In this document: one piece after another, positions 1 to 11,700 of the stretch | Layout: the number at the start of each line of letters is the position of its first letter | Numbering within the stretch: position 1 is the stretch's first letter | Origin: Bettongia penicillata ogilbyi | Taxonomy: Eukaryota > Chordata > Mammalia > Diprotodontia > Potoroidae | Length of the DNA: 64,000 nt | NCBI GenBank assembly: GCA_023548195.1 | Contig: JAJHZJ010000577.1 | Location: 2,021,574-2,085,573, forward strand | Direction of reading: 5' to 3' | The notes under the pieces: model-generated | Databases searched by the model: none | What the model saw: only the letters and a program-made list of their open reading frames with translations | What the model was told of the DNA's origin: nothing | Program-made: the position numbers and the translations under genes

Positions 1-3000
1 TCCCTATTCCCAGGAAATTAAGAATTTTTTAATAAACAAAACAAAAAAAAAGATAAAACTAAGATACATATAAATAGGTTAGGCAGGAAGGAAGTAACCA
101 GATTCAAGGAGAAGTGAGACAGATAACCAGGTAAGTCCGGAAAGATGTTTTAGAGAAGTAGAAAAAGTGGATTAGGTTCCTTCAAGTTATGGTCCAATAT
201 CCCTCTTCCCCTTCACCTGTTAAACATCTCAGAAGAGAAAGTTGTCTATATTTTTTGTCTTTATTTCCTCACTACCCATCCTCTTTCTAATCTTGTTAAA
301 ATTTTTCTCTGCAAGATCATGAATTAACTAACTCTTGATAGCTAAATCCATTGGCCTGATTTTAGAACTCATTCTTCTTTTTCCTTAAGTATTTGATGCT
401 GTCCACTTTCTCTGAATGGTTTATTTCCCATTGGCTTATGTATCACTATAACTTAAGCCCCTTTGTTGATTTGTGACCTTATTTTATGATTCAGGTATAG
501 GGGTCTGTGTGTGTATGTGTGTGTGAGATACATACATATATGTATACACACACGTGTATATCACAATATTTATACATATATGTATGTAATAATATATGTA
601 TGTGTATGTGTAAACATCACATGAATATATATCTATCATACATATATACATATGTATCTATCTCATGAGGTTTTAAAAGATTAGGATACAACCTTAGAAT
701 GGTCTTTCTGGAGAAAGGTCTTTCAGAAGAAGTAATATCCCAGATTAACTAAAGAAATGATCTTCATTTTAATTTTTCTTTGTGATTTAGTGCAAAAAAG
801 TTTAAAACAACCTGGGATTAATTACAATATAGTTATCTTTTTGGGTTTTTAAGAGCTTACAAATGCATCTTTCTAATATTCTTTGGTGATTCTGCCTCTA
901 ATTTACATAAAAAATTAGTTCTGTTACTTAAGACTTTGAAAATTCTATTTAAGGATTCCCAAAAGGCATTCTCAGTACCTGGCCATCTCCCCACCTCCTG
1001 TCATTGTGAATATCTATCCCTATTTTCCAGAACAGAGTCTGGGTTCAGGCAGTGATGAGGGTAAAATATATGATTTCATATGGTTGTAGACTTTGGCAGT
1101 GCCTCTTCATAGGATCATCTTCACTGTAAATCACCCTTTCCATGCCTTAAATTTTACTTATTTTTAAGTCACTCCAAGATGTAAACAAGCTTTTCTCTTT
1201 TCATCATTAAGAAAGGTTAATAAGAGGCACTTCTCAAACACTAGATAAATGTAAAATGCAAATTGCAGATTTATTTTTCCCTTTTTTCTTTGTCCTTTGT
1301 TCTTTTCCTTTATGTACTAAAACAATAGATCTCTTATTGTCCAGAGAAAGAGTGGTGAGTGGTCAATTCTGTTTTCCCTGTAACTTTAATTGACCCTTGT
1401 CAAATCTCCAAATTTTTCCCTCAGAAAGGGGAGTGAGGTGCATGAACTTAATCTGCAAATGTCCAAAAATCTACTAAGATTGTTTTTAAGCAATTTCCAT
1501 GATTTGGAAATTTACAGTAAAGATATTACATTTCAGTTACAAATTCAGTCTCTAATTCATTTATAATGCCACAAATTTCTACAAACCAGGAATAGAAGTT
1601 ACCCTTTCTTTGATTATCTGATTCTATCTCTATAAACTCAATCTAACCAGGACTGAAATGAAGCAAAATATCTTGCAATTTTTTTTTCTCTTTAACCTAA
1701 TCTCCTACTGAAAGCCTAAATGGAAGTTAGTCCTGCTTACTTTGACAGAGAATTTACAATCTTGCTCACTTGAACAGTGAAATTACAGCAAGCTGAGAGA
1801 ACTACTTAAAGTGAAAAACTTCATTAATCTTTCCCAGCATACTAAACTCTTTGACTGCAGCTTTTCAACAGTCTTTCTGGTTGGCTGCATTTCCCCCTTA
1901 GAAATCTTCCAAGGTAGCAGAATCTACAAACAACACCAGACATGACAAAAGAGAAAGATTTTTCTGAGCCTTTTACAAAGAAACAAAAATACAGGTAAAG
2001 CAATAAGACAAACAGATTTGCTAGCCTCCTTATCTCTAAGTGAAAGTCTAATCACAAAACTTTCGATTTGCCATAATTAAAAGTTCCTTTTCAGGTCAAA
2101 TTTTGACCCATTTGGATTTTTACACATTCTAGGATAATCTGAGAGCTCTATCTTTTAGTCACCTTCTCTATTCCTACATAGGAAGCTATACCAGTTTCCA
2201 GGCCAATAAAACTTTTTCCTTAAGGGGTATCAATTTATAAGTGTGCTCTTCACCTGGTCCCAGGCCAAATGAAAAATTTCCAAGGGGTTTCCCATCAATA
2301 TACTGGTATCAGATTTAATTATTCCCACTACCATTCACCAATTGTCAGTCATGCCACTTACCAACATGGTTATTTGTGACATGTATACTCTTTTCCAACT
2401 TAAGTGGAGGCTTACCAGTTGCCTTAAAGGGATTTGTTGGGAAACATCTGCCCCCAAAATGTTAAGCCTTAACTTGGTTCTGAAGAATTGAGAATGAAGG
2501 GGAGTCCAACCTCTGGGGGCACTCTTCCACAAAGAAGTCCCATGGTGAGGAACCTACCTGTGCAGGTTCTAGGTTATTTTAAAAAACTGTCTGAGGTTTG
2601 GATTTTTTGTCTTGACCCATCTATCTTTGCCAAAAACCTCTGACATGTGTAACTGTAACAGCAATTTAAATGGAAAGATCTTTCTCGTTCATTAACAGGC
2701 CCAAGTGATCTACTTGAATCACTTGGAGAACTCAGTCTCATTTGGTGGGAGGAGCTTGCTGAACAGGCAAAACAGGAAGGGTGGAACAGAGCCAGGAGAA
2801 AGTAGGTGAGCAAGGTGGGCACAGAGGAGAGAGGATGCAGGCAGGCAGGCAGGCAAAGCTCTGGTTCATGAGTGCTTTCTTGAAAGAAAACCCAGGCAGA
2901 GGCTTGGGAATGCTTTGCTCCCTATGGAGAGTCCTTTATACTTTGCACTTGAGAACTACGCCGGCATATTCAGTCACCACCAGGTCTGTGAATATTGCCT

Positions 3001-4083
3001 TGGTGATACAGTAATCAGAAATAACTGAGCAATCAAAACTTCAAGCTTCCAGGCATATGAATGTATTAAGCAATTCATGTCAATTACAAAGCAAATTGAG
3101 ACCAGACGCCTTAGTACCAACTGGTACTGGACCCTAAATGTAGACAGATAGATTTTTGTATAATGAAAGCAAACAACAGGATATAAACTAGGAAAACATG
3201 ATAAGGTAATCTGATTTCTAATTGGAGGAAGGACTAGGCATTTTCTGAGTTGGGAGAGAAGTCAGTGAGTTTGGGAAGTTGGAGGAGGGAGAGTGAGCAG
3301 GTGAACTTTCCTGGATGGGAACGAGGATGTCACTCAATTTCCATGATAAGTACACAACATTTCCGGAAAAATGAAACTTAAGTTTCAAAATTTAGTCAGT
3401 TTTACAAGATAGCCAGTTTGGTTTATACATTTCTCTCATGGGAAAGTAAAACAAAATAAGTAAACAAAGAATACAGGTTGTCCAGATAATGATATACAGT
3501 TGGAGGGACAATCCATAGAGCTAATCCATTAGTATATATATCTTGAACAGAAACTGTATATGGAGGATTAGCTAGTCTTAGAACTGAGTAGAAGGAGAGT
3601 GTGCTAGGTTAACTTTATAAAATAATCTTGGGCATCAAGGAGAATCCAAGTGGAGAAGAATTCTGGGGGGGAAGGAAGTCACTATAGCTTTCATCATATT
3701 ACAGCAAAGTGAAAAGGAGACTGAAGATAATTGAGTAATCATGAGTGCTTGAAAACTCTTGTAAAAGCTACTTTTGTCTAATATATGCCTATTTTTAAAT
3801 ATGAGGTAAAATGTTTGACCCACCACTATATAATGTTGGCACAGAATTGCTATTGTTATTGTTTCCAACAGCAGTAAGATATTTGAGCTGTTTCATTCTT
3901 GTTTTCTTGGAGCCACCTTGATCAACGATGTGCTGTAGAAAAGTGCTTTAACCTAGGAGAGGGAAATTAAACATCAGATAACTTGACTTCTTTAGCACCT
4001 GATTTCCATGAAATTCAGAGTTTCTTAAATGAACAAAGGAAAGAGGGAAGCTGAGCAAAGTAAAAGAACATAGGTCGTGAATG
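1..4083. other. 5' flank without recognised gene
   Basis: AT-rich DNA with a TG/TA dinucleotide-rich patch near 503-660 and a short GCAG/GGCA repeat near 2836-2858. The open frames here are short, have no recognisable domain and are not supported as genes. No CpG-rich promoter was seen. Confidence 0.5.
503..660. repeat. TG/TA/CA-rich simple repeat
   Basis: Imperfect alternating purine-pyrimidine DNA (GTGTGTATGTG, ATACATATATG and similar). Confidence 0.8.
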
Positions 4084-4397
4084 TGTGTGTGTTCGTCCTT
4101 CATTGCCAAAGACCATACCATCAGAGAAATAATGACATGACTTGCACTTAACTTTGTTTTGAGTGAGGGAAGGCTTTGCAGGTCACCAGCCTCACTTCTC
4201 CTCCAGAGTCATCTGAATCCAGTGACCAGATACTCATCAGGATGACTAGAGATGACCCAGGGTGAGGCAATTGGAGTTAAATGACTTGCCCAAGGTCACA
4301 CAGCTAGTGAGTGTCAAGTGTCTGAAGTGAGATTTGAATTCAGGTCCTCCTGACTTCTGCACTGGTACTCTATCCACTGCACCAACTAGCTGCCCTC
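4084..4397 (-). mobile_element. Marsupial tRNA-headed SINE, near full length
   Basis: On the minus strand it starts with a head like GGGCAGCTAG and has a B-box-like GTTCAAATCT-type segment (here altered), then the core and a long tail ending in CCAAAGACCATACC on the + strand. It matches the copy at 8811-9120 over its whole length. The SINE name is not assigned. Confidence 0.8.
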
Positions 4398-7300
4398 CAA
4401 AGAACGTAGGGTATTATGTAGGGAAATAGATTCTTGCTGGAGAGTGTTGAACTAGTTGAGCACATGATTTTGAGGTTCATTTCAATATTCTAGAATGGAA
4501 GGTGGCCAAAAAGTATTAGTATGGTTTTGAGCTTTAGCAGTTTTTATTTAAACTTTAAAGTATTAAACCTTAAAACTGCATTAAGGCATTTGGAATATCC
4601 CATATATGAACTTAAATTTAAAACTTTCCAGTGTTTCAGCTCTCTCATTAAATAAGTGAGTTTATAATTCTTAGCCATGTCAGAGGTATTTTTATAAAAT
4701 GTTGAGATTAAATAAAGTACAGAGTATTATTAACCATGTACTTTTCTACTGTTTTCTTCCTGGATGTAGTGATCAGAAGATTTTTAAAAATTTTTAAAAT
4801 TTAAAAAAATTCAATTCTGTTAATTATAGTTGTATTTTAAATAGTGATGGGGAACAGCATTGGTGACTAGTTATTCATTTCCTAAATAGTTCAGTAAATA
4901 TCTTTATAGGTTATTTTTAACAATAAAATAATTAATAGTCAGTCTAATACCACGTTAGGCAAGATAACCTGTTGTTCTGTGGAGGTTTAATAAACATTAA
5001 CTAAAAATAATAACTAGCTAAGTAAGATCAGAGTCACAAGAACTTTGGGAGTGTTTGCTGCTTTCACAAATGTAAGAGTAACAAGGACTTACTGCTGCAG
5101 GTAAGTGGAAGTTTCTGTATCTGACTTTATCTTTCATTCTAGAAAAATAGAAGGGGGAAAAGGAAATGAAGATGGCAGGTGAATGATAGAATTAAAAAGA
5201 TTATATGAATAAAGTTGATCAATTCCAAGAGGTAGCATCCATCTGTTTTGCTTATGTTTTGACGATTTAGGTAATAAAATTAAATCAATTGAGTAAAATT
5301 TTGAACTATATAAGAGTAAAAGATAATTTTGTTGATACCAGGGCCATGTTTCCTGCTAGCTTTATTATATATTGGGGAAGGTTTCTGAGTCCAACAAGTG
5401 GAGATGGAAAATCAATGGATTTTAGTTTGGGATCTATCAGCAAAGGAAAAGAAGGAAAACTTTACTTGCAATTTTCTGCATTTTAGGAATCCAAAAGATC
5501 TTTGAATTTTAGCTTAGTTTATTGAGTTTTCATTGTATAGATAACCAAGATAATAATTATCAAATCATTACTCTAGATATAGAAAAAGTTCAGGACAAGA
5601 GAATCTTGGAAATTAAGTAGATATTTCTAGCAATTTTATAACCTGAGGTCATCTAAGAAAACTCTGTGCAGGCAATATAAATTCTCTTAAGACTAGTATT
5701 AGGGTGTCAAAAATACTGAAAAATCAAATGGAGTCTAATCAGAAAGTTACCTATATAGGTATATAGTATGTAAGTACTATATATACTTATCCATATATGC
5801 ATATATATAAGTAAATTACAAGTATAGTATTAATATAGATGTTTTTCCAAGAGGTTTTTGAAGTTTGCAGTTAGAATCTTCAATTTTTATTACTTAGAAT
5901 ATATCTAAGAAGATAAGTTGCTATTTATATAATACCCTTTACCTAGTTTCTTCAAATGTTCTGTAAGTTTTCTTTCATAGATCGTTATAGCATCTTCACA
6001 ACCATGATAGAAGGCAATTATTCCTGGCTCCATTTTGCATATGACTAGATTAGAGGCTCAAAGAATATATTTTCTTAAACTAGCACAAGAAAATGCTGGG
6101 TGGGAAACAGGTGGGATGGTCTCTACCTCTATTTTCCCTCCTTCCATAAATCTAAGCGCTCAAAATCCTCTACCCAGGCTGACCTGCTCAGGTTGTTGCC
6201 TATATTTATTTACTTTGCTTTTCTCTCTTGTATTTTTTTTTATTTTCCAGATGCAACCCTCAGTTACCTATTAAGGCAAAAGTAATTTGGCAAAACTAGC
6301 CTATATGAATGTTTAAATAAGATTACAATTTATTATGCTACTTCTCCAGAACTTTCTTGCTTAAACAGAAACACTATTTTAATACAAATAGATTAATATC
6401 TAAGACAGGATTTCAAAAATAATTGACAGATCAGTGGGAAAGATATCCCATGGTCAAGAAAGCCCTTCTTCAATACCCTCATATTTGACCATTTACTCCT
6501 TTTATAGTCAAAGCTGGATCTGTTTCTGACCTGCTCAAAAGAATGAGTAGGTATCGACTGGTGAAAAGCATCAGTTATGGTATGACCACAAATGTGTTTC
6601 AAAATCAATGGAAGAGGATCCTAGGTATTGATCATGAAGGAAGACACACGTTCTACTGTATCAGGAACTTGAACTCTATCACCTACTTTTCAGAAACCCT
6701 CTTCATGCCATTGTTGGGTCACTTGAGATATAGTGAAACACAATCTTGATAAGGCATATACAGTCCTGCTATAACTATAACTACCTTTCAGGACAGAGTT
6801 AAAAAAGGCTACGTCTGATTTTTCAAAAGTTTTGATATACTGATTGTCTCTGGGGTGGGGGGAGAGAATGAAAAGCGTTAAGGGACAATTTAGACAAAGA
6901 AAAAATAAAAACAAATCAATTAACTGCATCTAAAAGTAAATCTACTTTGGGGTTAAAAGTAGCACCTTTAGTATTCCTGACTTCTCAGTCACTTGGAGCA
7001 ATTTAGTAGTCTCAAATGCCACCTGAATCCTATTAAAAATGAATCTCATCTCAATGAATGCTAATTTGAGTTGACAAACAAATTCATGAGCTGTGATGAT
7101 TTTGACTATAAAGATTACATGTTATTCATAAATGACTCATAATAAATATAATTATAGTCTTTCTAGATGGAAAGAAAATTATGCCACTGATTTTTCATTA
7201 GTAGAGCATAAATTTTGTATTGGATACCTAGCAGAATGCCTCCTACACTCTAGGTAGAGAAAAATTTGGGTTTATCAACCCAATGTGTATTTTTTTTGAA

Positions 7301-7567
7301 GAACATATTACATAGTTCATATTGTGCTAGGCTGTCTATGTTCTCATTCGCTCTATCAGTATGGTGAACTACAGCATTCATCTGCAATCAAGTTGGGTGG
7401 TGTGGTAAGAATATGGGATATGTCTGTTCTAGAACAAAGTTAACAGATTCATTGCAAGGTTTGAGGCATCGACCTCATTAGCCTTGGTCATTAACCTGTA
7501 TAATTATGGCAATTATTGCAACATCTTTTTACTTTATAGATGAACTTAATTGATCTTGTTTCCTCAG
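4398..7567. other. Flank before candidate first coding exon
   Basis: No gene recognised. A perfect donor-like CAG|GTAAGT occurs at 5100/5101 and could end an untranslated exon. There are TA-rich patches near 5755-5815. The open frames at 6035-6929 lack domain or repeat signatures and overlap one another on both strands. Confidence 0.4.
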
Positions 7568-7608
7568 GTAAACTAAAAAGAAGCCATGAACCTCCCATCA
7601 AATGACTG
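7568..7608 (+). CDS. ARSH: Candidate ARSH exon with start codon and signal-peptide N-terminus
   Basis: A good acceptor (TTGTTTCCTCAG ending at 7567) and a good donor (TG|GTAAGT at 7609) bracket 41 bases. The ATG at 7586 has a G at -3 and is followed by seven codons plus two bases (TG). Joined to the first base of the 19872 exon this makes TGG (Trp) and leads straight into the open hydrophobic frame there. The predicted N-terminus MNLPSNDW then runs into [13 protein letters not shown], a plausible signal peptide. In-phase splicing, both splice sites and a start codon together are suggestive, but the exon is too short to show homology and is an inference. A transcript could use a different first exon. 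Confidence 0.5.
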
Positions 7609-8728
7609 GTAAGTAGGGAAGTTTGCACTTCCTTGCTTGCTTATGCACTGAACATTAATAAGTATGAGAGGAATGGATTCGAGTTAGGATACTTAGCAAT
7701 CTTTGATCTTCCTACTTATTCCTACTATATGATTTTCAACAAATCACATAGCTACTATAAGTTTCAGTCTCTTCATCTATAAGTAGAGATAAATAATACA
7801 CTATATCATAGAGCTTTTTGAAAATCAAATGAGATAAAATGTAGAATGATTAGTAAACCTTAAAACATTATATAAATGCCTGGTATCAACATTGCCATTA
7901 TTATTTAAAAATATTTTTAATATATAATTTATTTTTCAGTTCTCAACTTTCACTTCCACAAGAATTTGAATTCAAAATTTTCCCCCCATCTCTCTCCATC
8001 CTCTGCCCCAAGGCAGCAGGCAACCCATCCACCCCCTCCTCCAGTCTGTCCTCCTTTCCATCACCCACCCTTCTTCCATTCTCTCTTCCCCTTTATTTTC
8101 CTGTAAGGAAAAACAGATTTCTATATTCCATTGCCCACATATCTTAATTTCTAGTTGCATGCTAAGACAATTTTTAACATTCATTACCAAAGCTCTGAGT
8201 TCCATATTCTTCCCTCCCTCCCCACCCAAGTCCATTGAGAAAACAAGCCATTCAATATAGGTCATACATGTGTAACAATGCAAAGCACTTCCATAACAGT
8301 CATGTTGTAAAAGACTAACCACATTTCCCTTTGTCCTATCCTGCTCTTCATTTATTCCATTTTCTCCCTTGACCTGTCCTCCCACAATAGTGCTTGCTTT
8401 TGATTATCCCTTTCCCCAATTTGCTATGCCTTCTATTATCTTCCCTCTCCTATCCCCTTCCCCTCACCTTCCTGCGAGTAAAATAGATTTCCATATCTAA
8501 CCAAGTGTGTGTTATTCCTCTGTAAGCCAAATCCCATGACAGTAAGACTTACTCATATCCTTTCATCTCCCCGCTCTTTGCCTTCATTGTAAAAGCTCCT
8601 TCTTCCCTCTTCCATTCAATACATTCCACCTCTCTCTTTCCCCTACTCCCAGTACATTCCATTCAACAGCAAATTTTATTTTTTTAGGTATTCTCCCTTC
8701 TCATTCAGTTTACCTTGTGCCCTTTGTC

Positions 8729-8775
<47 letters not shown>

Positions 8776-11700
8776 GTACATACATATACATATACATACC
8801 TACACACATGTGTGTTTGTCCTTTGTTGCCAAAGAAGACCATACCATCAGAGAAATAATGATATGACTTGCACTTGACTTTGTTTTGAGTGAGGGAGGGC
8901 TGTGCAGGTCACCAGCTCACTTCTCCTCCAGAGCCATCTGAATTCAGTGACCAAATATTCATCAGGATGACTGGAGATCACCCAGGATGAGGCAACTGGG
9001 GTTAAGTGACTTGCCCAAGGTCACACAGCTAGTGAGTGTAAAGTGTCTGAGGTAGATTTGAACTCAGGTCCTCCTGACTCCTGCACAGGTGCTCTATCCA
9101 CTGCATCACCTAGCTGCCCTGACTTACACACATATAATATACACATACATGCATACCCATACATGCCTACATATATATTCCCTCTATCTATCCTAATACT
9201 GAAATAGGTCTTATGAGTTACATTTAACATCTTTCCATGGAGGAATGTAAACAGTTCAACTTTGACGCATTCTTTAAGACTTCTCTTTCCTGTTTACCTT
9301 TCCTTATTTCTCTTGATTCTTGTATTTGAAAGCCAAATTTTCTATTTAGTGCTGGTCTTTTCAACAAGAATGCTTGGAAGTCCTCTATTTCATTGAAATT
9401 CCATTTTTTTCCCCTGAAGTATTATACTCAGTTTTTCTGGGTAGGGGATTCTTAGTTTTAATCCTATCTCTTTTGACCTCTGAAATATCATATTCCAGCT
9501 TTTCAATCCCGTAGTGGGGGATTGTGTTATCTTGATTGTATTTCCTTAGTACTTGAATTGTTTCCTTCTGGCTGCTTGTAATATTTTCTCCTTCACCTGG
9601 GAACTCTGGAATTTGGTTACAATATTTGTAGGAGTTTTCCTTTTGGGATCTCTTTCAGGAGGTGATTGGTAAATTCTTTCCATTGCTATTTTACCCTCTG
9701 GTTCCAGAATAGCAGGGTAGTTTTCCTTGATAATTTCTTGGAAGATTATGTCTAGGCTGTTTTTTGAGCATGGTTTTCAGGTAGACCAATAATTTTTAAA
9801 TTATCTCTCCTGGATCTGTTTTTTGGGTCAGTTGTTTTTCCAATGAGATATTTCACATTGTCTTCTATTTTTTTCATTTTTTTGGTTTTCTTTTATAATT
9901 TCTTGATTTCTCAAAAAGTTATTATCTGTTCCAGTCTAATTTTTTAAAGAAGTATTTTCTTCTATGAGCTTTTGAACCTCCTTTTCCATTTGACCAATTC
10001 TACTTTTTAAAGCATTCTTCTCCTCATTGGCTTTTTGAGCCTCTTTTGCCATTTGGCTTAGTCTATTTTTAAAGGGGTTATTTTCTTCAGCATTTTTTTG
10101 GGTCTCCTTTAGCAAGGTATTGGCCTGCTTTTCATGATTTTCTTGCATCACTATAATTTCTCTTCCCAATTTTTCCTCCACCTCTCTTACTTGATCTTCA
10201 AAATCCTTTTTGAGCTCTTCCATGGCCTGAGACCACTGCATATTTTTTTGGAGGTTTTGGATGTAGAAATCTTGACTTTGATGTCTTCCCCTGATGGTAT
10301 GCTTTGTTCTTCCTCATCCAAAAGAATGGAAGGATATACCTGTTCACCAAGAAAGGAACCTTGTATAGTCTTATTTTTTTCCCCTTTTTGTGGGCATTTT
10401 CTCAGCCAGTTACTTGACTTTTGAGTCCTTTGTCAAGTGGAGGGTATACTCTAGGGACCTGTAAGTTCTCAGTTCCTCCAAGGTGGCACAATCAAGGGAG
10501 AGGAATTTACTCCTCTCCTGGCCTGCACTCTTGTCTGTGAGCAAACAGAAGCACTCTTTTCTGCCCTGGAAGTAGGAGTAGGATTCCCTCTCCAGAGTCA
10601 CCACCAGCTCCATCTTGCCAGTGCTCCTCTTCACCCCAGAGCTGCCATTCACCACTGAGATCCAGATCAGCTTCTCAATTCCCCCAGGATCTTTAGGCCA
10701 AGGGCCTCAAAATTAGATGCTGCAGCAGTCACAGTAGCTGCTGCTTCCCTGGGACTGGGGCAGACTATACTCCCCTCTCATCCAGGTGAAAAAGCTTTGT
10801 CACTGACCTTTGAAGCTGTCTTTGGTATTTGTGGGTTGAGAAATCTGGAAACCACAGCTGCTACCCATGATGCCACGCCATGAAGCCTGCTCCAGTTCTG
10901 TCCCTGCTGTACCACATGGGCTGTCCTCCACTCTGAGCCTGGTGTGATAGACTTATCCTGTCAGCCTTCCAAGCAATCTTGGGCTGGAAATCTGTTTCAC
11001 TCTGTCATTGGTGGCTTCTGCTGCTCTAGAATTCATTTAGAGTCATTTTTATAGGTATTTTATGAGATATGGGGGGGGGAACCTGGAGGTCTGTCCTTCT
11101 ACTCTGCCATCTTCCATCACCATTATTAATAATCTCATTTTCTTTCTTTCTTTTTTGGATAGAATTCATATAGAAGTTGTCATTGGACAAGTTTCTGTCC
11201 TACTATTACAGATAATGGCAGCTAGGTGGTTCAATAGAGCAGTGGACCTGAAGCTGGGGAGATGAATCTTCCTGAGTTCAAATTTTGCCTGAGATACTTA
11301 CTAGCTATGTAACCCTGGGTAGGCCACTTAAGCCTTTGTGCTTCTGTTCCCCATCTTTAAAATGAGCTGGAGAAGGAAGTGGCAAACCACTTCAATATAT
11401 TTGTCAAGAAAACCCCAAATGTGGTCACAAAGATTGAACACAAGTGAAATGACTGAATAACAGAAAATATAAACAGGGATAGGGCCAGATATAGAGAACT
11501 TCCTGATGAGGAAACTCCCTCTAATAATGCAGATTGCAACTTCTCTGCAAATTATAATCTTAGAAATTTGCCCAGTGATGAAATGTAAGGTTACTTACTT
11601 AAGAGTTACACAATCAATATATCCCTGGCTTCAAGGCCAGCTTTCTATTCACTATGCCATACTGTATCTCTGTCTTACTGTTTTTTAAAAAAAATAATAT

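Larger units (their letters stand above)
7905..11125 (-). mobile_element. HAL1 (half-L1) element, minus strand, interrupted by a SINE
   Basis: Read on the minus strand, the 5' end near 11120 carries a 'gatggcagagtag'-type start, followed by a 5' UTR, an ORF1 remnant (open at 9936-10241: coiled coil with [20 protein letters not shown] and heptads), and a long purine-rich 3' UTR ending in A-rich DNA near 7905. No ORF2 sequence is seen between ORF1 and the 3' UTR, as in HAL1. ORF1 is broken by frameshifts. A SINE and a (TA)n tract (8730-9120) sit in the 3' UTR. CCATTATTA-like sequence on both flanks may be the target-site duplication. Confidence 0.8.

Noticed and set aside
7972..8385. 137-codon open frame on the minus strand
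   Set aside because: It lies in the purine-rich HAL1 3' UTR; similar frames recur at 26469-26804, 42680-42937 and 46802-47140 in the same repeat and share pieces by repeat homology only.
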